From assembly GCA_041743835.1 (NCBI GenBank), contig JBGTLW010000004.1, positions 1-41,017 on the forward strand: a stretch of DNA of 41,017 nt. The letters are read 5' to 3'. Below the pieces are notes generated by a model that made no database searches, was not told the DNA's origin, and worked only from the letters and a program-made list of their open reading frames with translations. Each line of letters starts with the position of its first letter. The first letter of the stretch is position 1. Origin of the DNA: JBGTLW01 sp041743835. GTDB lineage: Bacteria > Planctomycetota > Phycisphaerae > Phycisphaerales > Phycisphaeraceae. This document shows, one piece after another, positions 1-8,453 of the stretch. A program made the translations under genes and the position numbers.

Positions 1-1116
1 CCGAGGCACGATGCGCCGGCATTGGGGTTCGGGGGGGAGCGAGTTGTCGCGGCGGGTCTGGAGCAGCTCCACGAGGCTGCGGGCGATGCGGTCCTGCTGC
101 TTGTCCACAGTCGCCAAGGGCGGCACCGCGTTGGCGGCGCCGGGCTCGTGGGTGAGCCAGTGTTTCCAGGCGTGGTCGTAGCCGACGACCTTCACATCCG
201 CGTGCGGCCGCTTGCCCAGGAGTCGCAGGGCTTGGCCTGCTTCGAGGGCGTGCAAATCGGTGGCGAGCATGAGGCCGTCAATCGGCTGATCGCTTAGGAC
301 GTGCTCGGACAGAAAACCCGCAAAAGCTCGGACGCGGTTGTCGAAGCTGCCGAACGTCTCGAGCGCGGGGCACCGGGCGGCGGGCATCGGCTCAAGCCCC
401 GCCTCGCGCATCGCACGCTCGTAACCCGCATCGCGCTGGTCCAGCCAGTGGTGATGCTCCATGAACCGCCAGAACCGCAGGACGCGGCGGCAGCCACGCT
501 CGATCAGCAGGCGGGTCAGCGCATACGCCCCGGCCTCGTGGTCGTGCGTGACGCGGTCGAACGGTTCGAGGCCCGGCCCGTCGCCGTAGATCACCACGGG
601 TAACCCCGCCTCGCGGCACTGATGCGCGAGCTCGCGGCCGGCTTGCGACTCGGCCACACGGTACGCCAAGAGCACCCCGGCCGGGCGGTCGTCGATGATG
701 CCGCGGTCTGCGGAGTCGGGATTGATGACCAGCGCGTTAAGCCCAGCCTCACCGAGCTTTCGCATCACATCCAACTGCAACGCCGCGTCGAACCCCGGCA
801 CAGCCCAATCCATGGGGGGGATCGTGCTGATCACAGCCACGGTTTTCTGCATGGTGGAAGATTGTCCGGTGTTTGCCTGCGCGGCTGAGACCACCCGCCG
901 CATCCGCCCGGATGATGATTGGTTCACAAGCCCCATCTCGGTGAGGTCTTGCAGGGCTGCTTTCACCGTCACGCGCGAGACACGCAGGCGGTCCGCAAGC
1001 ATCCGCTCCGACGGCACCGGCGTGCCATGAGCCAACTGCCCTTCACGGATTGCGCGAGACACCCACGAGACCACTTTCCCGCGGGGCGACATCGGCATGG
1101 AGGAGGCTGCGGTCAT
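1..1116 (-). CDS. GntR-type HTH / LacI-type sensor transcriptional regulator (C-terminus cut by window edge)
   Basis: The frame is open from the ATG at 1116 to the left edge, about 372 codons without a stop, so the end of the protein is missing. Residues 1-75 look like a GntR-type winged helix-turn-helix (PSERMLADRLRVSRVTVKAA, then a wing ending in GLVNQ). From about residue 92 it resembles the periplasmic-binding-protein-like sensor of LacI regulators (start VAVISTIPPMDWAVPGFDAA; later VVIYGDGPG, DGLMLATD and VKVVGYDH). This GntR-HTH plus LacI-sensor layout is known from AraR-type sugar regulators. It is divergent from the carbohydrate cluster beginning at 1204 and its promoter overlaps that cluster's, so I infer local control, probably repression relieved by a sugar. 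The ligand cannot be told from sequence. Confidence 0.85.
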   Translation of the reverse strand, partial: MTAASSMPMSPRGKVVSWVSRAIREGQLAHGTPVPSERMLADRLRVSRVTVKAALQDLTEMGLVNQSSSGRMRRVVSAAQANTGQSSTMQKTVAVISTIPPMDWAVPGFDAALQLDVMRKLGEAGLNALVINPDSADRGIIDDRPAGVLLAYRVAESQAGRELAHQCREAGLPVVIYGDGPGLEPFDRVTHDHEAGAYALTRLLIERGCRRVLRFWRFMEHHHWLDQRDAGYERAMREAGLEPMPAARCPALETFGSFDNRVRAFAGFLSEHVLSDQPIDGLMLATDLHALEAGQALRLLGKRPHADVKVVGYDHAWKHWLTHEPGAANAVPPLATVDKQQDRIARSLVELLQTRRDNSLPPEPQCRRIVPR

Positions 1117-1145
1117 GAGCGATCCTGAGTAATGAGTCCGGCGAA

Positions 1146-1173
1146 AGAATACCACAACCGATCCGCTTGTCAA
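1146..1173 (-). promoter_or_regulatory. Sigma-70-like promoter of the regulator gene
   Basis: On the minus strand TTGACA (1173-1168) is followed after 16 bases by TATTCT (1151-1146), about 30 bases upstream of the regulator ATG. The -35 box is a perfect consensus and lies inside the palindrome at 1165-1175. Confidence 0.6.
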
Positions 1174-1175
1174 GC
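1165..1175. promoter_or_regulatory. Candidate operator, palindrome GCTTG-T-CAAGC
   Basis: A perfect 11-bp palindrome centred on T1170 covers the -35 boxes of both divergent promoters. Bound protein here would block both transcripts. The adjacent GntR/LacI-type regulator is the natural candidate; the assignment is inference from position and symmetry. Confidence 0.45.
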
Positions 1176-1195
1176 CATATGCGATCCATTATGAT
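1167..1195 (+). promoter_or_regulatory. Sigma-70-like promoter of the agarase-like gene cluster
   Basis: TTGTCA (1167-1172), a 17-base spacer and TATGAT (1190-1195). The expected transcription start is about 1201-1204, at or just before the ATG at 1204, so the first message may be nearly leaderless. No Shine-Dalgarno site is seen before 1204, which fits. Confidence 0.6.
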
Positions 1196-1203
1196 GATAA
1201 ACG

Positions 1204-3360
1204 ATGATTGGACTGGTTTTGGTAAAGCCTGCCGTGTTGTTGTTTTCAATCATGATCGCGGTTTACGCGACTGGACATAGTATGGCCGAGTCTTTTGTCA
1301 CTGCAGAACAAGGCGGATTGGAGGTTCGGGCGGTTGAGGCGGTGGCCTCGACGCTGGTGCCCGTTGAGCCGGGCCAGGGCCAAAGACTGCCGTTGAGGGT
1401 GACGATCGAGCCGGGCGGGGACTACGACTGGCCGGGGGTTCGGCTCACTTCGCCCCGGGAGGGCTGGAACCTCTCGCAAGCCGCCGCCCTGACGCTCACC
1501 GTAACCAACACCGGGGCCAAGGCCATCGACCTGGGGTTCCGCGCGGATGGGCCCGGCGGGGACGACGGCCTGCACCGCAGCGTCACCATTCACACCCAAC
1601 TCGTGCCGGGCCAGAGTCAGGAAGTCACGCTGCCCCTCCGCCGGCTTGAGCCGCGCGTGCGCGAGTCGGCGCTGTTTGGCATGTGGCGGACACCCGAAGA
1701 GGCGGCGGGCGACACGCGAGGCCGGATCGACGCCGCCAAAGTCACACGGCTGCACCTGTTCGTCACCAAGCCGCAGCAGCAGGCCTCGTTCACCGTCGAA
1801 CGCATCGCGCCCGCGGGTGCGCATGACCAGCCACAGGAACCTGCCGCACCCGACCCCACTTTCTTCCCGATGATTGATGGTTTGGGTCAGTTCATCCACC
1901 GCGATTGGCCGGGCAAGACGGCGTCGGTTGAGGCGATGGCCGAGCAGATCGAGCGTGAGGCGGCGGACCTTGCTGCGCACCCCAAGCCCGATGACTGGGA
2001 TGAGTACGGCGGCTGGCGCGAAGGCCCGCAACTCGAAGCCACCGGGTTCTTCCGAGCTGCACAACACGGCGGCCGATGGTGGCTGGTCACGCCCGGCGGC
2101 CGGCTGTTCTGGGCGCACGCCATCAACGCGGTGGGCGAGCACGACTACACGCCGATCGACGAACGCGGCCACTGGTTCGCCGAGGCTTTGTGGGAGCGGG
2201 AGGAGTTCAAGGCTTTCCTACGCAAGGCCCCGCTCCCCGTGGTGCGTGGCTACTACCAGGGCCGACAACCGATGACCTTCAGCTTCCACCAGGCTAACCT
2301 GCTCCGCAAGTACGGCCCGGATTGGCGGAAGACCTATGCCGAGCTGGCGCACAAGCGGATGCGGAGCTGGGGTCTTAATGCCATCGGCGTGTGGTCGGAG
2401 ATGGGCATCATCCGCCACGCTGAGCATCGGACCCCGTACTTCGCGATTGTGTACACCAACCGCGTACGGTCGATCGCTGGCAGTTCCGGTTGGTGGCAGG
2501 CGTTTCCAGACCCGTTCGACCCCGAGTTCACAACCCGGATCGCCGACCAGATGCGCCACCTGCAACGGCAAGGCATCGCCGAAGACCCCTGGTGCATCGG
2601 CTTCTTCGTGGACAACGAGCTGACGTGGAAGCACGACACCTACCTCGCTGAGGCCACGCTCGCATCCCCCGCAGACCAGCCCGCCAAGCGCATCTTCATC
2701 GACGATCTGCGGGAGAAATACAAGACCATCGAAGCACTCAACGCGGTGTGGGCCACGTCACACGCCTCGTGGGATGCCCTGCTCAAGCACGTGGGCGTGC
2801 CCGACGCCAAAGGCCCCGCGGCCGAGGACCTCAAAGCGTTCTACGCCCGCATCGCCGAGGCCTATTTTATCGGCTCGCGCGCGGCTGTGAAGGAAGTCGC
2901 CCCCCACCACCTCTACCTCGGCTGCCGCTTCCCCTATCAGGTCAACCGGCTGGTCACCGACGCGGCCAAGAGCCATTGCGATGTGATGAGCGTCAACTGG
3001 TACCAGTATTCGGTGGAAGGTTTCGAGGTGCCCGGCGGGCTCGACCTGCCATTGATTATTGGTGAGTTTCACTTCGGAGCGCTGGACCGTGGCATGTTCC
3101 ACACCGGGCTCAAGGCTGTGCCCGATCAGATGGCCCGCGCGGCCGCGTACCGCCGATACGTCCAAGGCGCGCTGGAGCACCCCAATATTGTGGGCATCTC
3201 GTGGTTCAAGTTCAGCGACGAGCCCAACACCGGCCGATGGCTCGACACCGAGAACTACCAGATCGGCTTCCTGGACGTGTGCGATACGCCCTACCCCGAG
3301 ACCATCGAAGCCTCGCGCCACATGGGCCGCAACCTCTACAACACCCGGTCACGCGAGTAA
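1204..3360 (+). CDS. Agarase-like glycoside hydrolase (clan GH-A, GH50-like)
   Basis: A 718-residue protein with a hydrophobic N-terminus that looks like a signal peptide ending near SMA-ES (residues 26-29). Residues about 30-200 look like a beta-sandwich carbohydrate-binding region (LTLTVTNTGAKAIDLGFRAD). The rest looks like a TIM-barrel glycosidase: FFPMIDGLGQFIHRDWPGKT is the type of motif found at the start of agarase-like catalytic domains, VDNELTW carries the likely acid/base Glu472, and IIGEFHFG carries the likely nucleophile Glu621. Length and layout fit GH50-type beta-agarases. Substrate specificity is inference; another algal galactan or a related polymer is possible. First gene of the plus-strand run. 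ATG 1204 is chosen for the signal-like N-terminus, with Met17 and Met27 as alternatives. Confidence 0.75.
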   Translation: MIGLVLVKPAVLLFSIMIAVYATGHSMAESFVTAEQGGLEVRAVEAVASTLVPVEPGQGQRLPLRVTIEPGGDYDWPGVRLTSPREGWNLSQAAALTLTVTNTGAKAIDLGFRADGPGGDDGLHRSVTIHTQLVPGQSQEVTLPLRRLEPRVRESALFGMWRTPEEAAGDTRGRIDAAKVTRLHLFVTKPQQQASFTVERIAPAGAHDQPQEPAAPDPTFFPMIDGLGQFIHRDWPGKTASVEAMAEQIEREAADLAAHPKPDDWDEYGGWREGPQLEATGFFRAAQHGGRWWLVTPGGRLFWAHAINAVGEHDYTPIDERGHWFAEALWEREEFKAFLRKAPLPVVRGYYQGRQPMTFSFHQANLLRKYGPDWRKTYAELAHKRMRSWGLNAIGVWSEMGIIRHAEHRTPYFAIVYTNRVRSIAGSSGWWQAFPDPFDPEFTTRIADQMRHLQRQGIAEDPWCIGFFVDNELTWKHDTYLAEATLASPADQPAKRIFIDDLREKYKTIEALNAVWATSHASWDALLKHVGVPDAKGPAAEDLKAFYARIAEAYFIGSRAAVKEVAPHHLYLGCRFPYQVNRLVTDAAKSHCDVMSVNWYQYSVEGFEVPGGLDLPLIIGEFHFGALDRGMFHTGLKAVPDQMARAAAYRRYVQGALEHPNIVGISWFKFSDEPNTGRWLDTENYQIGFLDVCDTPYPETIEASRHMGRNLYNTRSRE

Positions 3361-3416
3361 ACTGCCCGCGCGTTTCGTGAAGCCGACGCCTGAGAACCCG
3401 TGAGATCGGAAAGAGC

Positions 3417-4343
3417 ATGACCAAGCCAACCATCCCCGTGATTCTGGACACAGACATCGGCGACGATTGCGATGACACGTGGGCGCTGGCGATGCTGCTG
3501 CGTTCGCCGGAGCTGGACCTGAAGCTGGTGACCACAGCCACGGGCGACACGACGCACCGCGCCCACATCGTGGCGAAGCTGCTGGAGGTCGCGGGCCGAA
3601 CGGATGTGCCCGTCGGCGTCGGCGTGCCCAACACCGGCCGAAACATGCGTCAACGCCAGGCCGCGTGGGTCGAGAGTTACACTATGGAAAGCTATCCGGG
3701 CCACACCCACCGCGACGGCGTTGCCGCGATCATCGATACCATCATGGACAGCCCCGAGCCCGTCACGCTCATTGCCATCGGCCCGCTGGGCAACATCGCC
3801 GAGGCGCTGCGCCGCGAACCCCGCATCGCCAGCCGCGCACACTTTGTCGGCATGCACGGCAGCTTCCACTGGCATATCCGCACCAATCTCAGCCTTTCCA
3901 TGCGCCCCGGCCCGAACCCGGAGTGGAACGTGGTCTGCGATATCCCCGCAGCTCAGGCTGTCTTTAACGCGCCGTGGATAGACCGCACGATCACGCCGAT
4001 CGACACCTGCGGCTGTGTGGTGCTTGCGGGGGAGCGCTACCAGCGGCTGCTTGCATCGGCCGACCCGCTGACCCGCGCTGTGATCGAGAACTACCGCATC
4101 TGGGCTGGCACACACGAAGCGGGCTGCGAGCCGGACACGCGGAGTTCGGTGCTGTTCGACTGCGTGGCTGTGCATCTGGCACACACGACACGCTGGCTAC
4201 GGATGCAGCAGATGGGCGTGTGCGTGGATGACGATGGCAGCACACGCGCGGATGCTGCGGGCCCGCCAGTCAATGTCGCCCTGGCGTGGGAAGACTACGA
4301 AGCGTTTGCAGACGACCTTGTGTCTCGTCTGCTCAATCAGTGA
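3417..4343 (+). CDS. Inosine-uridine nucleoside hydrolase family protein
   Basis: Hydrolyses the N-glycosidic bond of ribonucleosides to base and ribose; family role only, substrate not predictable. The 308-residue protein starts with the calcium-binding Asp cluster typical of the family (DTDIGDDCDD, residues 11-20). It also has VTLIAIGPLGNIAEAL, the substrate-site stretch NPEWNVVCDIPAAQAVF, and the late Asp in SVLFDCVAV. No signal peptide, so cytoplasmic. GGAAAGAG lies just before the ATG. It sits 56 bases after the agarase-like gene and 35 bases before the next gene, so it is probably in the same operon. Members of this family in sugar clusters may act on other glycosides, so it need not serve nucleoside salvage here. 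Confidence 0.88.
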   Translation: MTKPTIPVILDTDIGDDCDDTWALAMLLRSPELDLKLVTTATGDTTHRAHIVAKLLEVAGRTDVPVGVGVPNTGRNMRQRQAAWVESYTMESYPGHTHRDGVAAIIDTIMDSPEPVTLIAIGPLGNIAEALRREPRIASRAHFVGMHGSFHWHIRTNLSLSMRPGPNPEWNVVCDIPAAQAVFNAPWIDRTITPIDTCGCVVLAGERYQRLLASADPLTRAVIENYRIWAGTHEAGCEPDTRSSVLFDCVAVHLAHTTRWLRMQQMGVCVDDDGSTRADAAGPPVNVALAWEDYEAFADDLVSRLLNQ

Positions 4344-4378
4344 CCCGCCAAACAAACAACCTAGAGGCATTAACTCGT

Positions 4379-5521
4379 ATGCAACTCGACCCCAAAGAGG
4401 CAGGCGACCGCGTACTCGAAGGCTTGCGGAATATCTGTCCGCCACACATCAAAGGTGCTCACGACAGCGACCTGCTCTTCCACGGCGGCAAGGCGTACAT
4501 CACCTGCATGGCCAACGACCACCAAGTGGGCGAGGGGCCAGACTGGCCGTATGTGTACGACGCCCTCACCGTCATCGACATGGCCACCGGCCGGATCGAG
4601 AAGACTGTCACCTTTGCCGCCTCGGAGATGCAATACGAGAACGACATGCTGCCGGTCGGTGCCTGCTTCTGCCCGCGCATGGCGCTCAAAGATGCCCGCA
4701 CGCTGCGATGCTTCTTCGCAAGCGAAGACATCGGCAAAAGGCAGTCCCAGACGTGGCGCACTGATTACGACCTGATTCGTGGTGAGTTCGATCGCAAGGT
4801 GTATCGCGTCGAGCTTGAAACCGACCGGGGCGTGTTCCCCATGCAGCCGATCCACATGCACCGCCACGCCAAAGCCCAGGGCTTCGTCGGCACCGAGCCG
4901 ACGCACGGCCTCTACATCCACGGCTCACACAAGATGTTCGACGGCCGGCTGCACGCGGTGCTGATCCTCTTCCCCGAAGGCCCGCTGGCGCTGGCGTCAC
5001 TCAACGACGGGATGACGCGCTACACCGTGCGAGGCACCTTCTTCCGACCGGTCGGCGCGTGGCTCAACGAAGCGGCCGTCAACCGCATGCCCGACGGCTC
5101 GTTCCTGGCCATCTCCCGCGAAGAAAAGCAGGGGCTGAACTATATGTTCGCCACCAGCCCCGACGGCCGCACCTGGTCCGAACACGAGTACCGCGACATC
5201 GTGCCCAACGGCACCGCCTCCAAGCCGCTGCTCGATCACATCGGCGGGGTGTACTACCTCGGCTGGAACGAGGCCACGCGAGTCAACGGCGCCTTCCGCT
5301 CGGTCTTCAACATCGATGTCTCACGTGATGGCAAGAACTGGACCCGCCGATTTCGATTTGAAACCGAGCGTTCGTTCCAATACCCCACGCTCGGCGAGTA
5401 CGACGGCACGATCTACCTGACCGTCACACAGGGCGACCGCACCGACGACCATCACTCGGGCAAGCAGTCGATCATGTTCGGCAAACTCGAACCTGTCGGC
5501 GCGCCGCTGGCGATGATTTAA
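4379..5521 (+). CDS. Sialidase-like beta-propeller protein (BNR/Asp-box), first of a pair
   Basis: A 380-residue protein with no signal peptide. It shows Asp-box-like turns (SPDGRTWSEHE and SRDGKNWTRR) typical of sialidase-fold six-bladed propellers, and near the C-terminus SFQYPTLGEYDGTIYLTVTQ, the kind of strand found late in sialidase-like domains. I do not see the FRIP-type N-terminal Arg motif of classic sialidases, so the substrate may not be sialic acid. The start is placed at ATG 4379, after AGAGG, because the 31 codons upstream overlap the end of the nucleoside hydrolase and look non-coding. The stop abuts the next start (TAAATG), so the two propeller genes are probably translationally coupled. 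Confidence 0.72.
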   Translation: MQLDPKEAGDRVLEGLRNICPPHIKGAHDSDLLFHGGKAYITCMANDHQVGEGPDWPYVYDALTVIDMATGRIEKTVTFAASEMQYENDMLPVGACFCPRMALKDARTLRCFFASEDIGKRQSQTWRTDYDLIRGEFDRKVYRVELETDRGVFPMQPIHMHRHAKAQGFVGTEPTHGLYIHGSHKMFDGRLHAVLILFPEGPLALASLNDGMTRYTVRGTFFRPVGAWLNEAAVNRMPDGSFLAISREEKQGLNYMFATSPDGRTWSEHEYRDIVPNGTASKPLLDHIGGVYYLGWNEATRVNGAFRSVFNIDVSRDGKNWTRRFRFETERSFQYPTLGEYDGTIYLTVTQGDRTDDHHSGKQSIMFGKLEPVGAPLAMI

Positions 5522-6613
5522 ATGGCCGATGCGTCCCTACATCCCGAGGCAGAGAACCTCTACTCCCTGTGGCTAGGGGCCAGCGCTTTCCCGTCGGCGG
5601 GGGACCTGCGTGAGCCGGAGGGTGTGCGGCACACCGTGGTCCATCGTGCCGACGAAGCCTTAGGGTTTCTGCACGACAACGCGGTGGTCAGCCACACGGG
5701 CGTGCTGTTCGCGGCGTGGTACAACTGCCCGAAGGGTGAGATCGTGGAGTCCGCCTGCATCCGTGCCCGCCGCTCGCACGACAGCGGGTTGACGTGGTCG
5801 CCTGTCGAAGTCATCGCAGCCGATAGCGACCAGCGGGGCGTCTTCTACGTCCCTGTGGCATTCCTTTCACATGACGGTGTGCTTTATGCCTTCGTCGCCA
5901 CCATGGTTGGCCACGACCTTGTGACCGGCTGCGAGGTTTTCGTGCTCGACCCTGTGCGGGGTCAGTGGGTCAATCGCGGGCGGATCGCGGAGGGCTTTTT
6001 GCCCAATGCGGCACCGCTGCGCATGGCTGATGGCAACTACATCATGGCTGGCCGCGCCACGCCCAAGCCGGGGACGCATCCACACCTGCCCGCCGTCGCG
6101 GTGAGCAGGGGCGATCGCTTCACCGAGCCGTGGGACGTGGTGTTTATGACGAAGCAGGCGATGCCGCCGCACCCCGAGACCACGGCCTGGGTCGATGGCA
6201 TCGACATCACCGCCCTGGTACGCCAGCCACACGGTGCCGTGGTCTTCACCAGCGCGGATGCCGGCCGGTCATGGACGCAGCCACGCCACGCCAACTTGCC
6301 CGTTGCCGACTCCAAACTCTACGCGGGCACACTCAGCACAGGCGAGCGCTATCTGGTCTGGAACCTCCCACGCACAGACCCCGACCGCAGCGACCGGGAC
6401 CACCTGGTCATCGCCACGAGCCGTCCGGGTGACACAAGGCTGTGCCACGCGTGGACCCTTCAACGCGGATTCTCCAGCCGCCTTGGTGTCGGCCCCGAGT
6501 GGTCGTACCCCGCGGCCTACGAACACGATGGCACGCTCTGCGTCATCTACACTTCACAGAAAGCGCACAGCGCCATGACCAGCATCCCGATTGCCGCGTT
6601 AACACAATCTTGA
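5522..6613 (+). CDS. Sialidase-like beta-propeller protein (BNR/Asp-box), second of a pair
   Basis: A 363-residue protein with Asp boxes SHDSGLTWSP (about residue 82) and SADAGRSWTQ (about residue 244), and the family-like stretch EWSYPAAYEHDGTLCVIYTS near the C-terminus. These support a sialidase-superfamily propeller of the BNR_2 kind. No signal peptide is seen, so it probably acts in the cytoplasm on imported sugars. The ATG immediately follows the stop of the previous gene. The two neighbours share fold but little obvious sequence, so they may act on different substrates or as a heteromer. Exact activity is unknown. Confidence 0.75.
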   Translation: MADASLHPEAENLYSLWLGASAFPSAGDLREPEGVRHTVVHRADEALGFLHDNAVVSHTGVLFAAWYNCPKGEIVESACIRARRSHDSGLTWSPVEVIAADSDQRGVFYVPVAFLSHDGVLYAFVATMVGHDLVTGCEVFVLDPVRGQWVNRGRIAEGFLPNAAPLRMADGNYIMAGRATPKPGTHPHLPAVAVSRGDRFTEPWDVVFMTKQAMPPHPETTAWVDGIDITALVRQPHGAVVFTSADAGRSWTQPRHANLPVADSKLYAGTLSTGERYLVWNLPRTDPDRSDRDHLVIATSRPGDTRLCHAWTLQRGFSSRLGVGPEWSYPAAYEHDGTLCVIYTSQKAHSAMTSIPIAALTQS

Positions 6614-6692
6614 CTGGTGATGCGGTTTTTTTCTGCCCCGTCATTATCATGAAGTCGTGGCCGCCAAACCCTATCCCATTCTGGAGTCGATT

Positions 6693-7400
6693 ATGAACCG
6701 ATTACTGGCTGCGTTGTTTTGCGTGATGCTTGTGCCGGTGGCTTCCGGGCAGGTGCTCATCACGGAGATCATGTACAACCCCAACAGCCCCGAGGGGCGG
6801 TTCCCCAAGAAGGACGACCCCGATGACAAGGGCGAACCCACACGCACCGAATGGGTTGAGATCCATAATATGGGTGCGGAGCCGGTCGATGTGTCGGGCT
6901 GGCACCTTGCGGATGAGGATGGGCAGACCACCGGCCTACCCAAGGGCACCACGCTCAAGCCGGGCGAAACCGTCGTGCTGATCCCCGCAGACTGCACGGT
7001 CGAGGAGTTTCGGGAAGCGTGGGGCGAGGGCTTTGCGATCTACCCGGTCGGGCAGTGGGGTCGGGGCGGGCTGGATAACCTTTCCAACAGCCCATCAGAG
7101 ACCAACGAGACCCTCGAACTCCGCAACGCCAAGGGCGAGATGGTGGATCAGGTCAACTACGACGATGAGAACGGCTGGCCCAGCGACCAGCCCGATGGCC
7201 CGAGCATCTACCTGCTGCCGCAGGGCTTTGACACAGCCGCGAACGACCTGCCCGTCAATTGGGCGCGGTCCGAGGTCGGCGTCCACCACGCCCGGCAGAA
7301 CAACCCCACCAAACACTTCAAGGGCAAAGACATCGGCTCGCCGGGCCAGGTGCCCGAGCCCCTGCTCGAACCCGCCCCGCTGCCTCTGCCCGCTGAATGA
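6693..7400 (+). CDS. Secreted lamin-tail-domain (LTD) protein
   Basis: A 235-residue protein starting at ATG 6693 (GGAG 7 bases upstream) with a clear signal peptide (MNRLLAALFCVMLVPVASGQ). The mature protein opens with VLITEIMYNPNSPEG, then EWVEIHNMGAEPVDVSGWHL and later ETLELRNAKGEMVDQVNYDD, the typical strands of an LTD immunoglobulin-like fold. Bacterial LTDs are often attached to secreted nucleases or hydrolases and are thought to bind ligands or surfaces. Here the domain stands alone, followed by a Pro/Glu-rich tail, directly before a secreted S1/P1-type nuclease gene. It may be an accessory binding protein; that is inference. Confidence 0.8.
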   Translation: MNRLLAALFCVMLVPVASGQVLITEIMYNPNSPEGRFPKKDDPDDKGEPTRTEWVEIHNMGAEPVDVSGWHLADEDGQTTGLPKGTTLKPGETVVLIPADCTVEEFREAWGEGFAIYPVGQWGRGGLDNLSNSPSETNETLELRNAKGEMVDQVNYDDENGWPSDQPDGPSIYLLPQGFDTAANDLPVNWARSEVGVHHARQNNPTKHFKGKDIGSPGQVPEPLLEPAPLPLPAE

Positions 7401-7444
7401 ATCGCTAGCCCCCGCAGCCCCGCCGCGACACCCGGAGCTTTCAC

Positions 7445-8404
7445 ATGAACCGTCTCATTATTGCCTTGGCAGCAGCCGTGATTGCCAGCCCCTATGCCGC
7501 GGCCTGGCATGATGAGGGGCACGTGTACATCGCCCGCGCAGCCGTCGAAGCGCTGCCGGATGACGTGCCCGCCTTCTTCAGGGAGGGGCGCGATTCCGTG
7601 GCTCACGGGTCCATTGACGCGGATGTGATCCGCAACCGTGCGTTGCCTCAGCTTCATGCCGCGAACGCGCCGGAGCACTTTCTCGACCTCGAACTGCTTG
7701 AGGGAAGAGATTGGCCCGCGGATCGTTACGCGTACTTTGATCTGTGTGAAGAGCTGGGCATCAAGCCAAAGACCGCTGGCACACTGCCCTACGCCATCGC
7801 GGAGTGGACTCAGCGGCTGACCGTCGCCTTTGCGGAGCACCGCCGGTACCCGGACAACCCCCACATCCGCGCCAAGTGCCTGACGATTGCGGGCGAGTTG
7901 TCGCATTACTCAGCCGACCTGCACATGCCACTGCACACCACGATCCATTTCAACGGCCGGGTGGCGCTCGATGACAAGGGCAAGCCGATCCCGGACCAAC
8001 CCAAGCAGCACGCGGGGGTCCACGCCCGGGTTGATGCGCTGCCGACAAAGATTCCCTACAACGTCATTTTTGCCGAGCCGCTCAAAGCCCCTGCCGCCCA
8101 AGCGGAGCTGATGCCCTACATCCGCAAGGAGTTTGAAGCCAGCCACGCGCTGGTCGATCGCACCTATGAGTTGGCCGAGCATATCCCGCCCGTGCCGGTG
8201 CTGGAGCTTGAGCACGAGGAGGTCCGCGCGTTCACGATCGACCGGACACGGGCTGGAGCCCACTTCACCGCGAGCCTGTTCCTGACGGCCTGGCGGGACA
8301 GCGAACGCATCAAACTGCCAGACTGGCTCGACCGCACCATTTTCGACGAGCACTTCGACCCGGATGTGGTCCCGCCCCAGCCTCAGCCTGCGGAGGCGAA
8401 ATAG
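7445..8404 (+). CDS. Secreted S1/P1-type zinc nuclease
   Basis: A 319-residue protein with a signal peptide cut after AAA (residues 18-20), which exposes Trp21 as the mature N-terminus. In S1/P1 nucleases the N-terminal Trp binds zinc. The other expected ligands are visible with the right spacing: WHDEGH (Trp1, His6 of the mature form), APEHFLD (His), HYSADLHMPLH (His, Asp four later, His six after that) and GVHARVD (His, Asp four later). This trinuclear zinc site cleaves single-stranded nucleic acids and nucleotide 3' phosphates in the family. GGAG lies 8 bases before the ATG. With the nucleoside hydrolase upstream it could serve nucleic-acid scavenging. Confidence 0.88.
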   Translation: MNRLIIALAAAVIASPYAAAWHDEGHVYIARAAVEALPDDVPAFFREGRDSVAHGSIDADVIRNRALPQLHAANAPEHFLDLELLEGRDWPADRYAYFDLCEELGIKPKTAGTLPYAIAEWTQRLTVAFAEHRRYPDNPHIRAKCLTIAGELSHYSADLHMPLHTTIHFNGRVALDDKGKPIPDQPKQHAGVHARVDALPTKIPYNVIFAEPLKAPAAQAELMPYIRKEFEASHALVDRTYELAEHIPPVPVLELEHEEVRAFTIDRTRAGAHFTASLFLTAWRDSERIKLPDWLDRTIFDEHFDPDVVPPQPQPAEAK

Positions 8405-8453
8405 GGGTTCAATAGCCCTGAAACCTTCGTCTAGTGTCGAGCAATACAATGGC

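Noticed and set aside
1246..2172. 308-codon minus-strand open frame inside the agarase-like gene
   Set aside because: No motif; the plus strand carries a signal peptide and two catalytic Glu motifs through the same DNA.
6630..6650. Terminator after the second sialidase-like gene (seven T run)
   Set aside because: Only a four-pair stem with a loop of nearly 30 bases can be drawn before the T-run.
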